Assembly: GCA_964420285.1 (NCBI GenBank)
Contig: CAYQTE010000065.1
Location: 1-25,936, forward strand
Reading direction: 5' to 3'
DNA: 25,936 nucleotides
DNA from: CAYQTE01 sp964420285
GTDB taxonomy: Bacteria; Planctomycetota; Phycisphaerae; Tepidisphaerales; Tepidisphaeraceae
The position numbers were made by a program, and so were the translations under genes. The notes under the pieces were generated by a model. That model was not told the DNA's origin and searched no databases. It was given only the letters and a program-made list of their open reading frames with translations. This document shows positions 17,164 to 24,840 of this stretch, in pieces (the first letter of the stretch is position 1; each line of letters starts with the position of its first letter).

Positions 17164-18311
17164 GACAGGCCGGAGCTGGTTCGCAGGATCAAGCGAGTTC
17201 GCGATTACGGCGCCTCAGGGCTCTGGTCGTGAAGGAGGCCCGTCAGGTTGTCCGCGATCCAAGCAGCATCGCCATCGGGGTTGTCCTTCCGCTGGTACTC
17301 ATCCTGCTGTTCGGATATGGGCTGTCCCTCGATGTGAAGAACGTCCCGGTGGCGATTGTGCTGGAGGACACTTCGCCCAGCGCCACGGAATTGGCGGCCG
17401 GGTTTACGCTTTCACCGTATTTCGAGGCACATATCGTCAATTCGATGCCGGAGGGTCAGGAGTTGCTGCTGGATCGGAAGGTCGATGGCATCGTGCGCAT
17501 CCGGCCGGATTTTTCGCGGCAGACGCATCGCGGCGATGCGCCGGTGCAGATCATTGTCAACGGCGCAGATGCCAATAAAGCGAGACTCATTCAGGCGTAC
17601 GCCCAGGGCGCAGTTGGCCAGTGGTTTGCCCGGCAGGACGCGGAAGGCGGCGGGGCATCCCCCGGGCCGGTCGTCGTGCAGAACCAGCTTTGGTTCAACG
17701 AAGCCAACGACAGCCACTATTTTCTGGTTCCCGGCCTGATCGTGCTGGTGATGACTCTCATCGGCGCCCTGTTGACGGCTATGGTCATGTCGCGCGAGTG
17801 GGAGCGAGGCACGCTTGAGGCGCTGTTCGTCACGCCGGTGCGAGTGGAAGAGATTCTCCTGAGCAAGATGATCCCGTATTTTTGCCTAGGGATGATGGGT
17901 CTGGCGCTGTGTCTGCTGTCGGCACAATTCCTGTTTCGCGTGCCGTTCCGAGGGTCGCTTTGGACGCTGGTGTGTACGTCGATGCTGTATCTGCTGATCG
18001 CACTGGGCATCGGCCTGCTGATTTCGTCGGCGGTCAAGAGCCAGTTCGTGGCCAGCCAGGCGACGCTGCTGGTTACGTTCCTGCCGGCGGTCATGCTCTC
18101 CGGGTTTCTGTTCGACCTGCGCAGCATGCCGGCGGTGGTGCGGTTGATCTCCTATGCGCTGCCGGCGCGATATTACGTGACGCTGCTCCAGACGATCTTT
18201 CTGGCCGGCGATGTCTGGAGTGTGATCGTGCCCAACACGGCGGTGCTGGCGGTGATGGCGGCGGTGCTGCTGACCCTGACCCGCGCGACGATGCGCAAGA
18301 AACTGGCGTGA
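17160..18311 (+). CDS. ybhS: ABC-2 type permease (YbhS-type)
   Basis: The 383-residue permease has one N-terminal transmembrane helix (about residues 38-58, IAIGVVLPLVLILLFGYGLS), a ~130-residue periplasmic domain, and then five C-terminal helices from about residue 187 (YFLVPGLIVLVMTLIGALLT). This is the ABC2_membrane_3 layout. SREWERGTLEALFVTPV is the conserved coupling segment that contacts the ATPase. The start overlaps the ATPase stop by four bases, and the next permease starts seven bases after its end. It probably forms a heterodimer with the 18319-19437 product. Confidence 0.88.
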   Translation: MRQAGAGSQDQASSRLRRLRALVVKEARQVVRDPSSIAIGVVLPLVLILLFGYGLSLDVKNVPVAIVLEDTSPSATELAAGFTLSPYFEAHIVNSMPEGQELLLDRKVDGIVRIRPDFSRQTHRGDAPVQIIVNGADANKARLIQAYAQGAVGQWFARQDAEGGGASPGPVVVQNQLWFNEANDSHYFLVPGLIVLVMTLIGALLTAMVMSREWERGTLEALFVTPVRVEEILLSKMIPYFCLGMMGLALCLLSAQFLFRVPFRGSLWTLVCTSMLYLLIALGIGLLISSAVKSQFVASQATLLVTFLPAVMLSGFLFDLRSMPAVVRLISYALPARYYVTLLQTIFLAGDVWSVIVPNTAVLAVMAAVLLTLTRATMRKKLA

Positions 18312-18318
18312 GGTCCGA

Positions 18319-19437
18319 ATGCTTGAAGCCATCCTGCGCATCCTCGCACTGACGCGGAAGGAACTGCTTGCGGTTCTGAAGGATCCGCGCAGCCGCTTCA
18401 GCCTGCTCGTGCCGCCGATCATTCAATGCCTGATCTACGGCTACGCGGCGACATACGATCTGAACGATATTCCCTACGCGGTGCTGGATCAGAATCGGAG
18501 CGGCGCATCGCACGATCTGCTGGCGAAGCTGGATGGATCGGGCGTCTTCCATCGCGTGGCGAATCTGGACAACGCGGATCAGATCAAACTGTGCATCGAT
18601 CAGCGCAGTGCATTGGTTGTGATCCAAATCGGGCAGGATTTTGAGCGGGATCTCTTTTCCGGGCGACAGGCCGACGTGCAGGTGATCGCCGACGGCCGCA
18701 ACTCTAACACGGCCGGAACTGCGACGGGATATGTGAATGCGGTTGTCGACGCTTTCAACGCGCACTGGCGGGCGGATCACGCCCTTGCCGATCCGCCCAT
18801 CCAAAGCATCACCCGCGCCTGGTTCAACCCCAACCTGGAGACCCGCTGGCAGATGATCCCCGGACTCATCGGCACGCTCACGCTCTTGCAGACGCTTTTG
18901 CTGACGGCCATGTCCGTTGCCCGCGAGCGGGAGCAGGGAACATTCGATCAACTGCTGGTTACGCCATTTCGTCCGGTCGAGATCATGGCCGGCAAATCGC
19001 TGCCGTCCATCCTGATCGGGTTGGTGGAGGCCACCAACGTTCTGCTGGTGGCGCAGCTCTGGTTTCACATCCCGTTCGCGGGCTCGTTCCTGACGCTGTA
19101 TGTGGGGCTGCTGCTCTTCCTGCTGGCGGCCGTCGGCATTGGACTGTTCATATCGGCGTTGGTGGCGAACATGCAACAGGCGATGCTGTTTTCCTTCATG
19201 GTGATGATGCCGTTTGCGCTGCTGTCGGGCTTGACGACGCCGGTCAGCAGCATGCCCAAAGCGCTTCAATACGCCACCCTTTGCAACCCGCTGCGCTATG
19301 CGATCGACATTGCGCAGCGCGTATATCTGGAAGGGGCGGGATTCGCCCGCCTGGAGTCGGACCTCTGGCCAATGGCGGTCATGGCGGTCATCACGCTTTC
19401 CATCGCTTCGTGGATGTTCCGGCACCGATTGGGTTGA
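18319..19437 (+). CDS. ybhR: ABC-2 type permease (YbhR-type)
   Basis: The 372-residue permease has the same plan as its neighbour: an N-terminal helix near residues 33-50, a periplasmic domain, and five helices from about residue 180 (IPGLIGTLTLLQTLLLTAMS). Its coupling segment is AREREQGTFDQLLVTPFRPV, the pattern seen in YbhR and YhhJ. LLSGLTTPVSSMPKALQY near the end is also family-typical. The ATG at 18319 follows a GAGG. It is the last gene of the four-gene operon, and a hairpin follows its stop. Confidence 0.88.
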   Translation: MLEAILRILALTRKELLAVLKDPRSRFSLLVPPIIQCLIYGYAATYDLNDIPYAVLDQNRSGASHDLLAKLDGSGVFHRVANLDNADQIKLCIDQRSALVVIQIGQDFERDLFSGRQADVQVIADGRNSNTAGTATGYVNAVVDAFNAHWRADHALADPPIQSITRAWFNPNLETRWQMIPGLIGTLTLLQTLLLTAMSVAREREQGTFDQLLVTPFRPVEIMAGKSLPSILIGLVEATNVLLVAQLWFHIPFAGSFLTLYVGLLLFLLAAVGIGLFISALVANMQQAMLFSFMVMMPFALLSGLTTPVSSMPKALQYATLCNPLRYAIDIAQRVYLEGAGFARLESDLWPMAVMAVITLSIASWMFRHRLG

Positions 19438-19472
19438 GCTTGCCGCCGGGCTGCACTGCCGCGCAGCGAGCT
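19437..19472. terminator. Possible bidirectional hairpin between convergent genes
   Basis: The arms AGCTTGCCGC (19437-19446) and GCGCAGCGAGCT (19461-19472) pair with one G-U and one mismatch around a GC-rich loop. There is no T-run, so it is not a classic intrinsic terminator. It lies in the 43-base gap between the convergent permease and GT4 genes. Confidence 0.3.
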
Positions 19473-19480
19473 ACTGAACA

Positions 19481-20596
19481 TCAAAGCGTATGCAAGAGTT
19501 GTTCCCATTCCGCCGCGCGGACCGGCCAGGTGCAATGCGCGTTTATCGCCCGTACCTGATCCCATCGCGCCGACCAGAATGATTGGGGATCGCGTCCAAT
19601 CCGGCCCAGCGCCTGTGCAAGTTGCTGCGCATACGCCCGAGCAAAGCGAATGAGATCGTCCTGATTTTGCGGGCCCGGCGTCAGCATCCCCGTGCCCATC
19701 GTCGTTTCGGGCAACGCGCCCAGGTCACTGGTCACCACGAACAATCCGGCCGCCATGGCCTCCATCACCGCGATGCAACTGGTCTCCGCGAACGTGTTGG
19801 GGTACGCCAAAATCATCACGGATTTCAGCGCATCGGCCAGGAGCGGTTGCGGCAGCGATCCGGCAAATTCGACGCCGGGAGTCGATCGACACTGCGCGTA
19901 CAGTGCGGCAAATGGATCGGCGGATTCATCCTGCCCGTAAACCTTCATGCTGGAATAGACCTTCAGTCGCAACCGCGGCTCAAGGCGATAAAGTTCGGGA
20001 AAAACCGCGATCAATACATTGAGCCCGCGAAACGGCGTGCTCGTATAGGCCAGGACCGGCGCCGCCGATTTGGCCACTGCCAGGGCCGCTGCATTGGGGA
20101 ACAGATTGGCAAATGCCGGGCTGATCGCGTTGCGCATCACGGCCATGCGACGGGGATCAAGGCCAAAGCGACGCTGCATGGTCGCGGCATGCCATTGCGA
20201 GACGCAGACGATTCTGTCCCACGCGCGGGCCACGCCAGGGTCTTCCAATGCCCGCATGGCCGGCTGGTCGAATGAGTGTTGCGTCCACAGAATCAGGCGG
20301 CATCGAGCCGGAACATGCGGCCGCAAATCAACGGATTTCTGCGCCGGGCCGTTCAACACGATCAGGGCATCACATCCGGCAAGGGAATTTGCCTGCACAG
20401 CCCGATACGACCGACACTGCACGCCCTGAAAGACGCGCGGATTCGTCGTGGCGGTGTAAGTCGTGACGGCATGGCCGCGCGCCGCCAAGGCAACGGACAA
20501 ATAACAAAACGCGGATTGCGACCCGCCCAACGGCCGCTCGTAGGGCGTCGCCGCGTCATAATCCCACGGGATTCCATCGAAGAAGGCGAGATTCAT
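19481..20596 (-). CDS. GT4-family glycosyltransferase
   Basis: The 371-residue cytoplasmic GT-B enzyme has an N-terminal donor/acceptor fold with ERPLGGSQSAF (20-30) and a C-terminal half with AYPNTFAETSCIAVMEAMAA. There Glu271 and Glu279 form the E-x7-E signature of retaining GT4 enzymes that use nucleotide-sugar donors. The ATG at 20596 is chosen because GGAG (20603-20606) lies six bases upstream. Upstream in-frame starts (20617, 20677) add sequence lacking similarity to the fold. It is divergent from the TPR glycosyltransferase cluster, with a 134-bp shared promoter region, suggesting a common glycosylation role. The sugar and acceptor are unknown. Confidence 0.85.
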   Translation of the reverse strand: MNLAFFDGIPWDYDAATPYERPLGGSQSAFCYLSVALAARGHAVTTYTATTNPRVFQGVQCRSYRAVQANSLAGCDALIVLNGPAQKSVDLRPHVPARCRLILWTQHSFDQPAMRALEDPGVARAWDRIVCVSQWHAATMQRRFGLDPRRMAVMRNAISPAFANLFPNAAALAVAKSAAPVLAYTSTPFRGLNVLIAVFPELYRLEPRLRLKVYSSMKVYGQDESADPFAALYAQCRSTPGVEFAGSLPQPLLADALKSVMILAYPNTFAETSCIAVMEAMAAGLFVVTSDLGALPETTMGTGMLTPGPQNQDDLIRFARAYAQQLAQALGRIGRDPQSFWSARWDQVRAINAHCTWPVRAAEWEQLLHTL

Positions 20597-20730
20597 GCAC
20601 GGCTCCAGAGCCGGCATACTAAGTTGCCGAAGAAGAAACTTCGAGCCGTCCGCCGGGCGGAAATCCGCGTTTGCCACGCCGCTGCCGGACTCGCTTTCGG
20701 TTACCGCGGCATGGGCTTAGAATATCAACG

Positions 20731-22389
20731 ATGACGCAAGTCACGATCGACCAGGCGATGCGGTTGGCGATGGCGCATCATCAGGCCGGGCGACTTCAGG
20801 ATGCCGAGGCGATCTATCGGCAGGTGTTGTTCGCTCAGCCCAACCACGCGCAGGCACTGCATCAAATGGGAGTCATCGCCGGCCGGCTGGGGCAATTCAA
20901 TCTGGCGGTGGATCTGATCGGCAAGGCCGTTTCTGCGTCGCCGGACAACGCCGATTATCACAGCGATCTTGGCATCGCCCGTCAAAGCGCGGGCTGGCTC
21001 GATGAAGCGATAGCCAGCTATGAACGGGCGTTGTCGCTCCGGCCGGTGTTCGCCGAGGCGCATTACAATCTGGGCGCCGCGTGCAAGGAGACGGGACAAC
21101 TGGACCGGGCCATCGCCTGTTACCGGCGGGCACTGGAAATCCGGCCTGGTTTCGTGATTGCTCACGACGATCTGCTGAATGCGCTGCAATGTCATCCGGC
21201 GTGCGATGCGCGGAGTCTTCTGGCTGAATGCCAGGTCTGGAACCGTCAACACGCCCAGGCTCTTTCGCGGTCTATTCTCCCTCACCCGAACAACCGCGAT
21301 CCCATGCGCCCGCTGCGCATCGGATATGTGTCGTCGGACTTTCACAATCACGTGTCGGCCTTCTTCCTGCTGCCGCTGCTGCGCAGCCACGATAGCGAGC
21401 AGGTGCAGGTGTTCTGTTATGCACAGGTCGCCCAGGGCGATGCGATCACCAGGCAAATGCAGGACCATGTTCCGCACTGGTTCAGCACCGTTGGCATGAG
21501 CGATTCACAACTCGCCGAGCAAATCCGCCGTGACCAAATCGATATTCTCGTCGATCTGAAACTCCACACGGCCGGTAATCGCCTGCTCGTGTTTGCCAGC
21601 AAGCCGGCGCCCGTTCAGGTGACATGGCTGGCGTATCCGGGCACGACCGGGCTGAACACCATCGACTATCGGCTCACCGATCCGTATCTGGATCCGGCGG
21701 GGGCCGACGAAGCCTGCTACTCGGAGCGGTCGATTCGGCTCCCCGATACATTCTGGTGTTATGACCCGCTGGAAGATGAATTACCGGTCAGTGCCTCGCC
21801 GTGCGAGAGAAACGGATCAATTACGTTTGGCTGCCTGAACAACTTCTGCAAGATGAACGACAGGGTGATTGACTTGTGGGCCAACGTGCTGATGGCCGTT
21901 CCCGGCTCGCGTTTGATTCTCATGGCCCCGGAGGGCAAATCACGATCTCGCGTGCTGGAGAATCTCGGTCGGGATGGCATCGGCCCCGATCGGGTCGGGT
22001 TTGTGGCCAGACGACCGCATTTGCCCTATCTGCACACTTATGACGGTATTGATATCGTTCTGGATACGTTTCCCTACAACGGCCACACCACAAGCCTGGA
22101 TGCGCTGTGGATGGGTGTTCCCGTTATCACGTTGGTCGGGAACACGGTCGTCGGCCGGGCCGGGCTTAGCCAATTGACAAATCTGGGTCTGCCGGAATTG
22201 GTCGCTCGATCGCCGGAGCAGTATCGGCAGATCGCGGTCGATCTGGCGGGCGATCTGCCTCGGCTGGCTGAGCTTCGCTCGACACTTCGACAGCGCATGC
22301 AGGGTTCGGCGTTGATGGACGCCCCGCGATTTGCCCGCGGCATCGAAGCCGCGTATCGGTCCATGTGGCGTACCTGGTGTTCGACATAG
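20731..22389 (+). CDS. TPR / SPINDLY-type O-GlcNAc-transferase-like protein, paralog 1
   Basis: The 552-residue protein has about four TPR units (residues 1-140, 34 each, e.g. AEAHYNLGAACKETGQLDRA). A GT41-type catalytic region follows from about residue 190. LRIGYVSSDFHNHVSAFF starts at 195, with the His that aligns with the active-site region of human OGT. LVDLKLHTAGNRL, WLAYPGTTG and FGCLNNFCKMN follow; Lys374 in the last matches the UDP-binding lysine. DTFPYNGHTTSLDALWMGVP starts at 445. Such enzymes move GlcNAc or fucose onto Ser/Thr of cytosolic proteins. The start at 20731 is supported by the shared MxQVTIxQAM opening of all three paralogs. It is the shortest because of fewer TPRs. Confidence 0.87.
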   Translation: MTQVTIDQAMRLAMAHHQAGRLQDAEAIYRQVLFAQPNHAQALHQMGVIAGRLGQFNLAVDLIGKAVSASPDNADYHSDLGIARQSAGWLDEAIASYERALSLRPVFAEAHYNLGAACKETGQLDRAIACYRRALEIRPGFVIAHDDLLNALQCHPACDARSLLAECQVWNRQHAQALSRSILPHPNNRDPMRPLRIGYVSSDFHNHVSAFFLLPLLRSHDSEQVQVFCYAQVAQGDAITRQMQDHVPHWFSTVGMSDSQLAEQIRRDQIDILVDLKLHTAGNRLLVFASKPAPVQVTWLAYPGTTGLNTIDYRLTDPYLDPAGADEACYSERSIRLPDTFWCYDPLEDELPVSASPCERNGSITFGCLNNFCKMNDRVIDLWANVLMAVPGSRLILMAPEGKSRSRVLENLGRDGIGPDRVGFVARRPHLPYLHTYDGIDIVLDTFPYNGHTTSLDALWMGVPVITLVGNTVVGRAGLSQLTNLGLPELVARSPEQYRQIAVDLAGDLPRLAELRSTLRQRMQGSALMDAPRFARGIEAAYRSMWRTWCST

Positions 22390-22411
22390 AGATCAGCGAA
22401 ATGTTCCGCAG
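22387..22411 (+). repeat. Conserved spacer after paralog 1, copy A
   Basis: These 25 bases begin with the TAG stop of paralog 1 and match 24799-24823 at 20 of 25 positions. All five differences are transitions. The spacer appears to have been duplicated with the gene. Confidence 0.7.
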
Positions 22412-22428
22412 TGTGTAAGATGCCCGGT

Positions 22429-24801
22429 ATGTCGCAGGTGACAATCGAACAGGCGATGCAACTGGCGATGGCGCATCGTCAGGCGGGGCGACTCCAGGAT
22501 GCCGAGGCGATCTATCGGCGGGTGCTGGCGGTTCAGGCGGACCATCCGGAAGCGCTGCATAGCCTTGGCATGCTCGCCGTTCTGGGCGGGCAGTTCGATC
22601 GGGCGGCCGAATTGATTGGCAAGGCCATCGGGGCCGCGCCGCAGAATGCGGAATACCATTGCGATCTGGCCGACCTGTTGCAAAAGCAGGGCCAATTCGA
22701 TCAGGCCATAGCCGGCTACCAGCGGGCCTTGGCCATCCAGCGCGATTATGTCGATGCCCACAACAACCTGGGTCTGGCGTGGCAGGGCAAGGGAGAGTTC
22801 GATCAGGCCATCGTGTCCTTCCAGCGGGCGCTGGCGCTGAAACCCGATCTGGTCGAGGCTCACATCAATCTCGGTAATGCGTACAAGGCCGTGGGCCAAC
22901 GCGATCTGGCCGTCGCATCGTACCAGCGGGCGCTTTCGCGGCGTCCCGACTCGGCCGAGGCCCAGTGCAACCTGGGTGCGGTGTATAAGGATCAGGGCGA
23001 GCTTGACCAGGCCATCGCCTGTTACCAGCGCGCCATGGCCGCCAAGGCGGACTTTGCCGAAGCCCATTACAATCTGGGTCTTGCGATGAAGGACAAGGGT
23101 CGGCTCGACGAGGCGATTGCCTGTTATGAAAGGGCGATATCGATCAATCCCGGCCTGGTGGACGCGCACAATAATCTCGGCGTGGCGTGGTATGACAAAG
23201 GTCAATTTGACGCCGCTATGGCCTGTTATCATCGCGCGCTGGCGATTGATCCGACCTATGCCCAGGCGCATTACAACCTCGGCACCGCCGTGAAGGGCAA
23301 GGGCCTGCTCGACGACGCCATTGCCTGCTATCAGCGAGCACTGGCCGTGAATCCCGGACTTGTTGACGCACATAACAGCCTGGGCGTGGCGTGGTATGAC
23401 AAAGGCCAGATCGATCGGGCCATCGCCTGTTATCAGCGGACGCCGGCTCTTGATCCGACTTATGCTGAAGGGCACAGCAACCTTGGCAACGCTTACAAGG
23501 ATTCCGGCCGGATCGACATGGCGATGGCGAGCTTCCGCAAAGCCATGGAGCTGAACCCCAATGCGGTGGGCCCCCACGACAACCTGATGGTGGCATCGAA
23601 TTACGATCCGGACTCCGACCCGAGAACTCTCTTTGTCGAGAGCCGGCGCTGGAACAGCCAACATGCCGAGCCACTGGCGCGCTTTATCGTCGGCCACTCG
23701 AACGACCGCGATCCCGAACGTCGCCTGCGGATCGGATATGTCTCGTCCGACTTTCTCAGGCACGCGTCCGCTTACTTTCTGCTGCCACTGTTCTCTCACC
23801 ACAATCGCCGGCAGGTGGAGGCCATCTGCTATGCACAAGTGACGGGCCCCGACAGGATGACCGGGCAAATGCAGGATCAGGTTCAGGGCTGGCGCAGCAC
23901 CGTGGGCATGACCGATGCGCAAGTTGCTGCACTTGTTCGCCAGGACCGGATCGACATTCTGGTCGATCTGAAGCTGCACACGGCCGACAACCGCCTGCTG
24001 GTCTTTGCCCACAAACCGGCTCCCATACAGGTGACGTGGCTCGGCTATCCTGGCACAACCGGAATGGATGCGATCGATTATCGATTGAGCGATCCCTATC
24101 TTGACCCGCCCGATACCGATGAGGGTCGCTATTCGGAACGAACGATTCGCCTGCCTGATACATTCTGGTGTTACGATCCGCTGACCGATGAGCCGGAGGT
24201 GAGTCTGTTGCCTTGTTCGGCAGGCGGCTTGATTACGTTTGGATGTCTGAACAACTTCTGCAAGGTGAACGACGGCGTGATTTCGCTCTGGGCGAATGTG
24301 CTCAACGCAGTTCCCCGGTCGCGGTTGCTTCTTCTGGCGCCCGAGGGAAGTTCGCGACAGGGCGTGCTGGATCGTTTCGGCCGGGAAGCTGTCGCGCCGG
24401 ACCGGATTGAATTTGTGGCCAAGCAGCCGCGAGCGGCATACCTGCGCACCTATCACCGCATCGACATCGCCCTGGACACATTCCCATACAACGGCCACAC
24501 GACGAGCCTCGATGCTCTTTGGATGGGCGTTCCGGTCATTACGCTGGTCGGCAAGACCGTCGTTGGCCGGGCGGGTCTAAGCCAATTGAGCAACCTGCGA
24601 TTGCCTGAATTGATTGCGCAAACACGCGATCAATACGTGCAAATCGCCGCCGGCCTGGCTGGCGATCTGCCGCGTCTGGCCGAATTGCGATCGGGTTTGC
24701 GTCCGCGCATGCGCTCGTCGCCGCTGATGGACGCAGGTCGGTTTGCCCGCGCGATGGAGGGCGCGTATCGAACCATGTGGCGAAACTGGTGCGCCCGGTA
24801 G
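22429..24801 (+). CDS. TPR / SPINDLY-type O-GlcNAc-transferase-like protein, paralog 2
   Basis: The 790-residue protein has about eleven consecutive TPR units (residues 1-375) before the GT41 region. LRIGYVSSDFLRHASAYF starts at 433, FGCLNNFCKVND at 604 (Lys612) and DTFPYNGHTTSLDALWMGVP at 683. TPRs 7-8 and 9-10 are a duplicated pair sharing NPGLVDAHN(N/S)LGVAWYDKGQ and DPTYA. The active-site histidine of the YVSSDF segment is kept, but the preceding HN of paralog 1 is LR here. GTG at 22411 and ATG at 22420 are also in frame, but 22429 matches the paralog openings. The extra TPRs probably lengthen the superhelix that chooses protein targets. Confidence 0.88.
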   Translation: MSQVTIEQAMQLAMAHRQAGRLQDAEAIYRRVLAVQADHPEALHSLGMLAVLGGQFDRAAELIGKAIGAAPQNAEYHCDLADLLQKQGQFDQAIAGYQRALAIQRDYVDAHNNLGLAWQGKGEFDQAIVSFQRALALKPDLVEAHINLGNAYKAVGQRDLAVASYQRALSRRPDSAEAQCNLGAVYKDQGELDQAIACYQRAMAAKADFAEAHYNLGLAMKDKGRLDEAIACYERAISINPGLVDAHNNLGVAWYDKGQFDAAMACYHRALAIDPTYAQAHYNLGTAVKGKGLLDDAIACYQRALAVNPGLVDAHNSLGVAWYDKGQIDRAIACYQRTPALDPTYAEGHSNLGNAYKDSGRIDMAMASFRKAMELNPNAVGPHDNLMVASNYDPDSDPRTLFVESRRWNSQHAEPLARFIVGHSNDRDPERRLRIGYVSSDFLRHASAYFLLPLFSHHNRRQVEAICYAQVTGPDRMTGQMQDQVQGWRSTVGMTDAQVAALVRQDRIDILVDLKLHTADNRLLVFAHKPAPIQVTWLGYPGTTGMDAIDYRLSDPYLDPPDTDEGRYSERTIRLPDTFWCYDPLTDEPEVSLLPCSAGGLITFGCLNNFCKVNDGVISLWANVLNAVPRSRLLLLAPEGSSRQGVLDRFGREAVAPDRIEFVAKQPRAAYLRTYHRIDIALDTFPYNGHTTSLDALWMGVPVITLVGKTVVGRAGLSQLSNLRLPELIAQTRDQYVQIAAGLAGDLPRLAELRSGLRPRMRSSPLMDAGRFARAMEGAYRTMWRNWCAR

Positions 24802-24823
24802 AGATCGGCAAAGTATCCCGCAG
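24799..24823 (+). repeat. Conserved spacer after paralog 2, copy B
   Basis: This is the partner of 22387-22411 and likewise begins with the TAG stop of its gene. It is followed by a strong AGGAGG not present after copy A. Confidence 0.7.
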
Positions 24824-24840
24824 GAGGTAGGATTCACGCC

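Noticed and set aside
18091..19425. A 444-residue antisense frame across the two permease genes
   Set aside because: The product is Arg/Gln/His-rich with no recognisable fold, and it overlaps two certain membrane-protein genes.
22393..24498. A 701-residue open frame antisense to TPR paralog 2
   Set aside because: It is a shadow of the highly biased, repeated codons of the TPR gene. The plus-strand product is a clear protein family, while the antisense one shows only reversed repeats.
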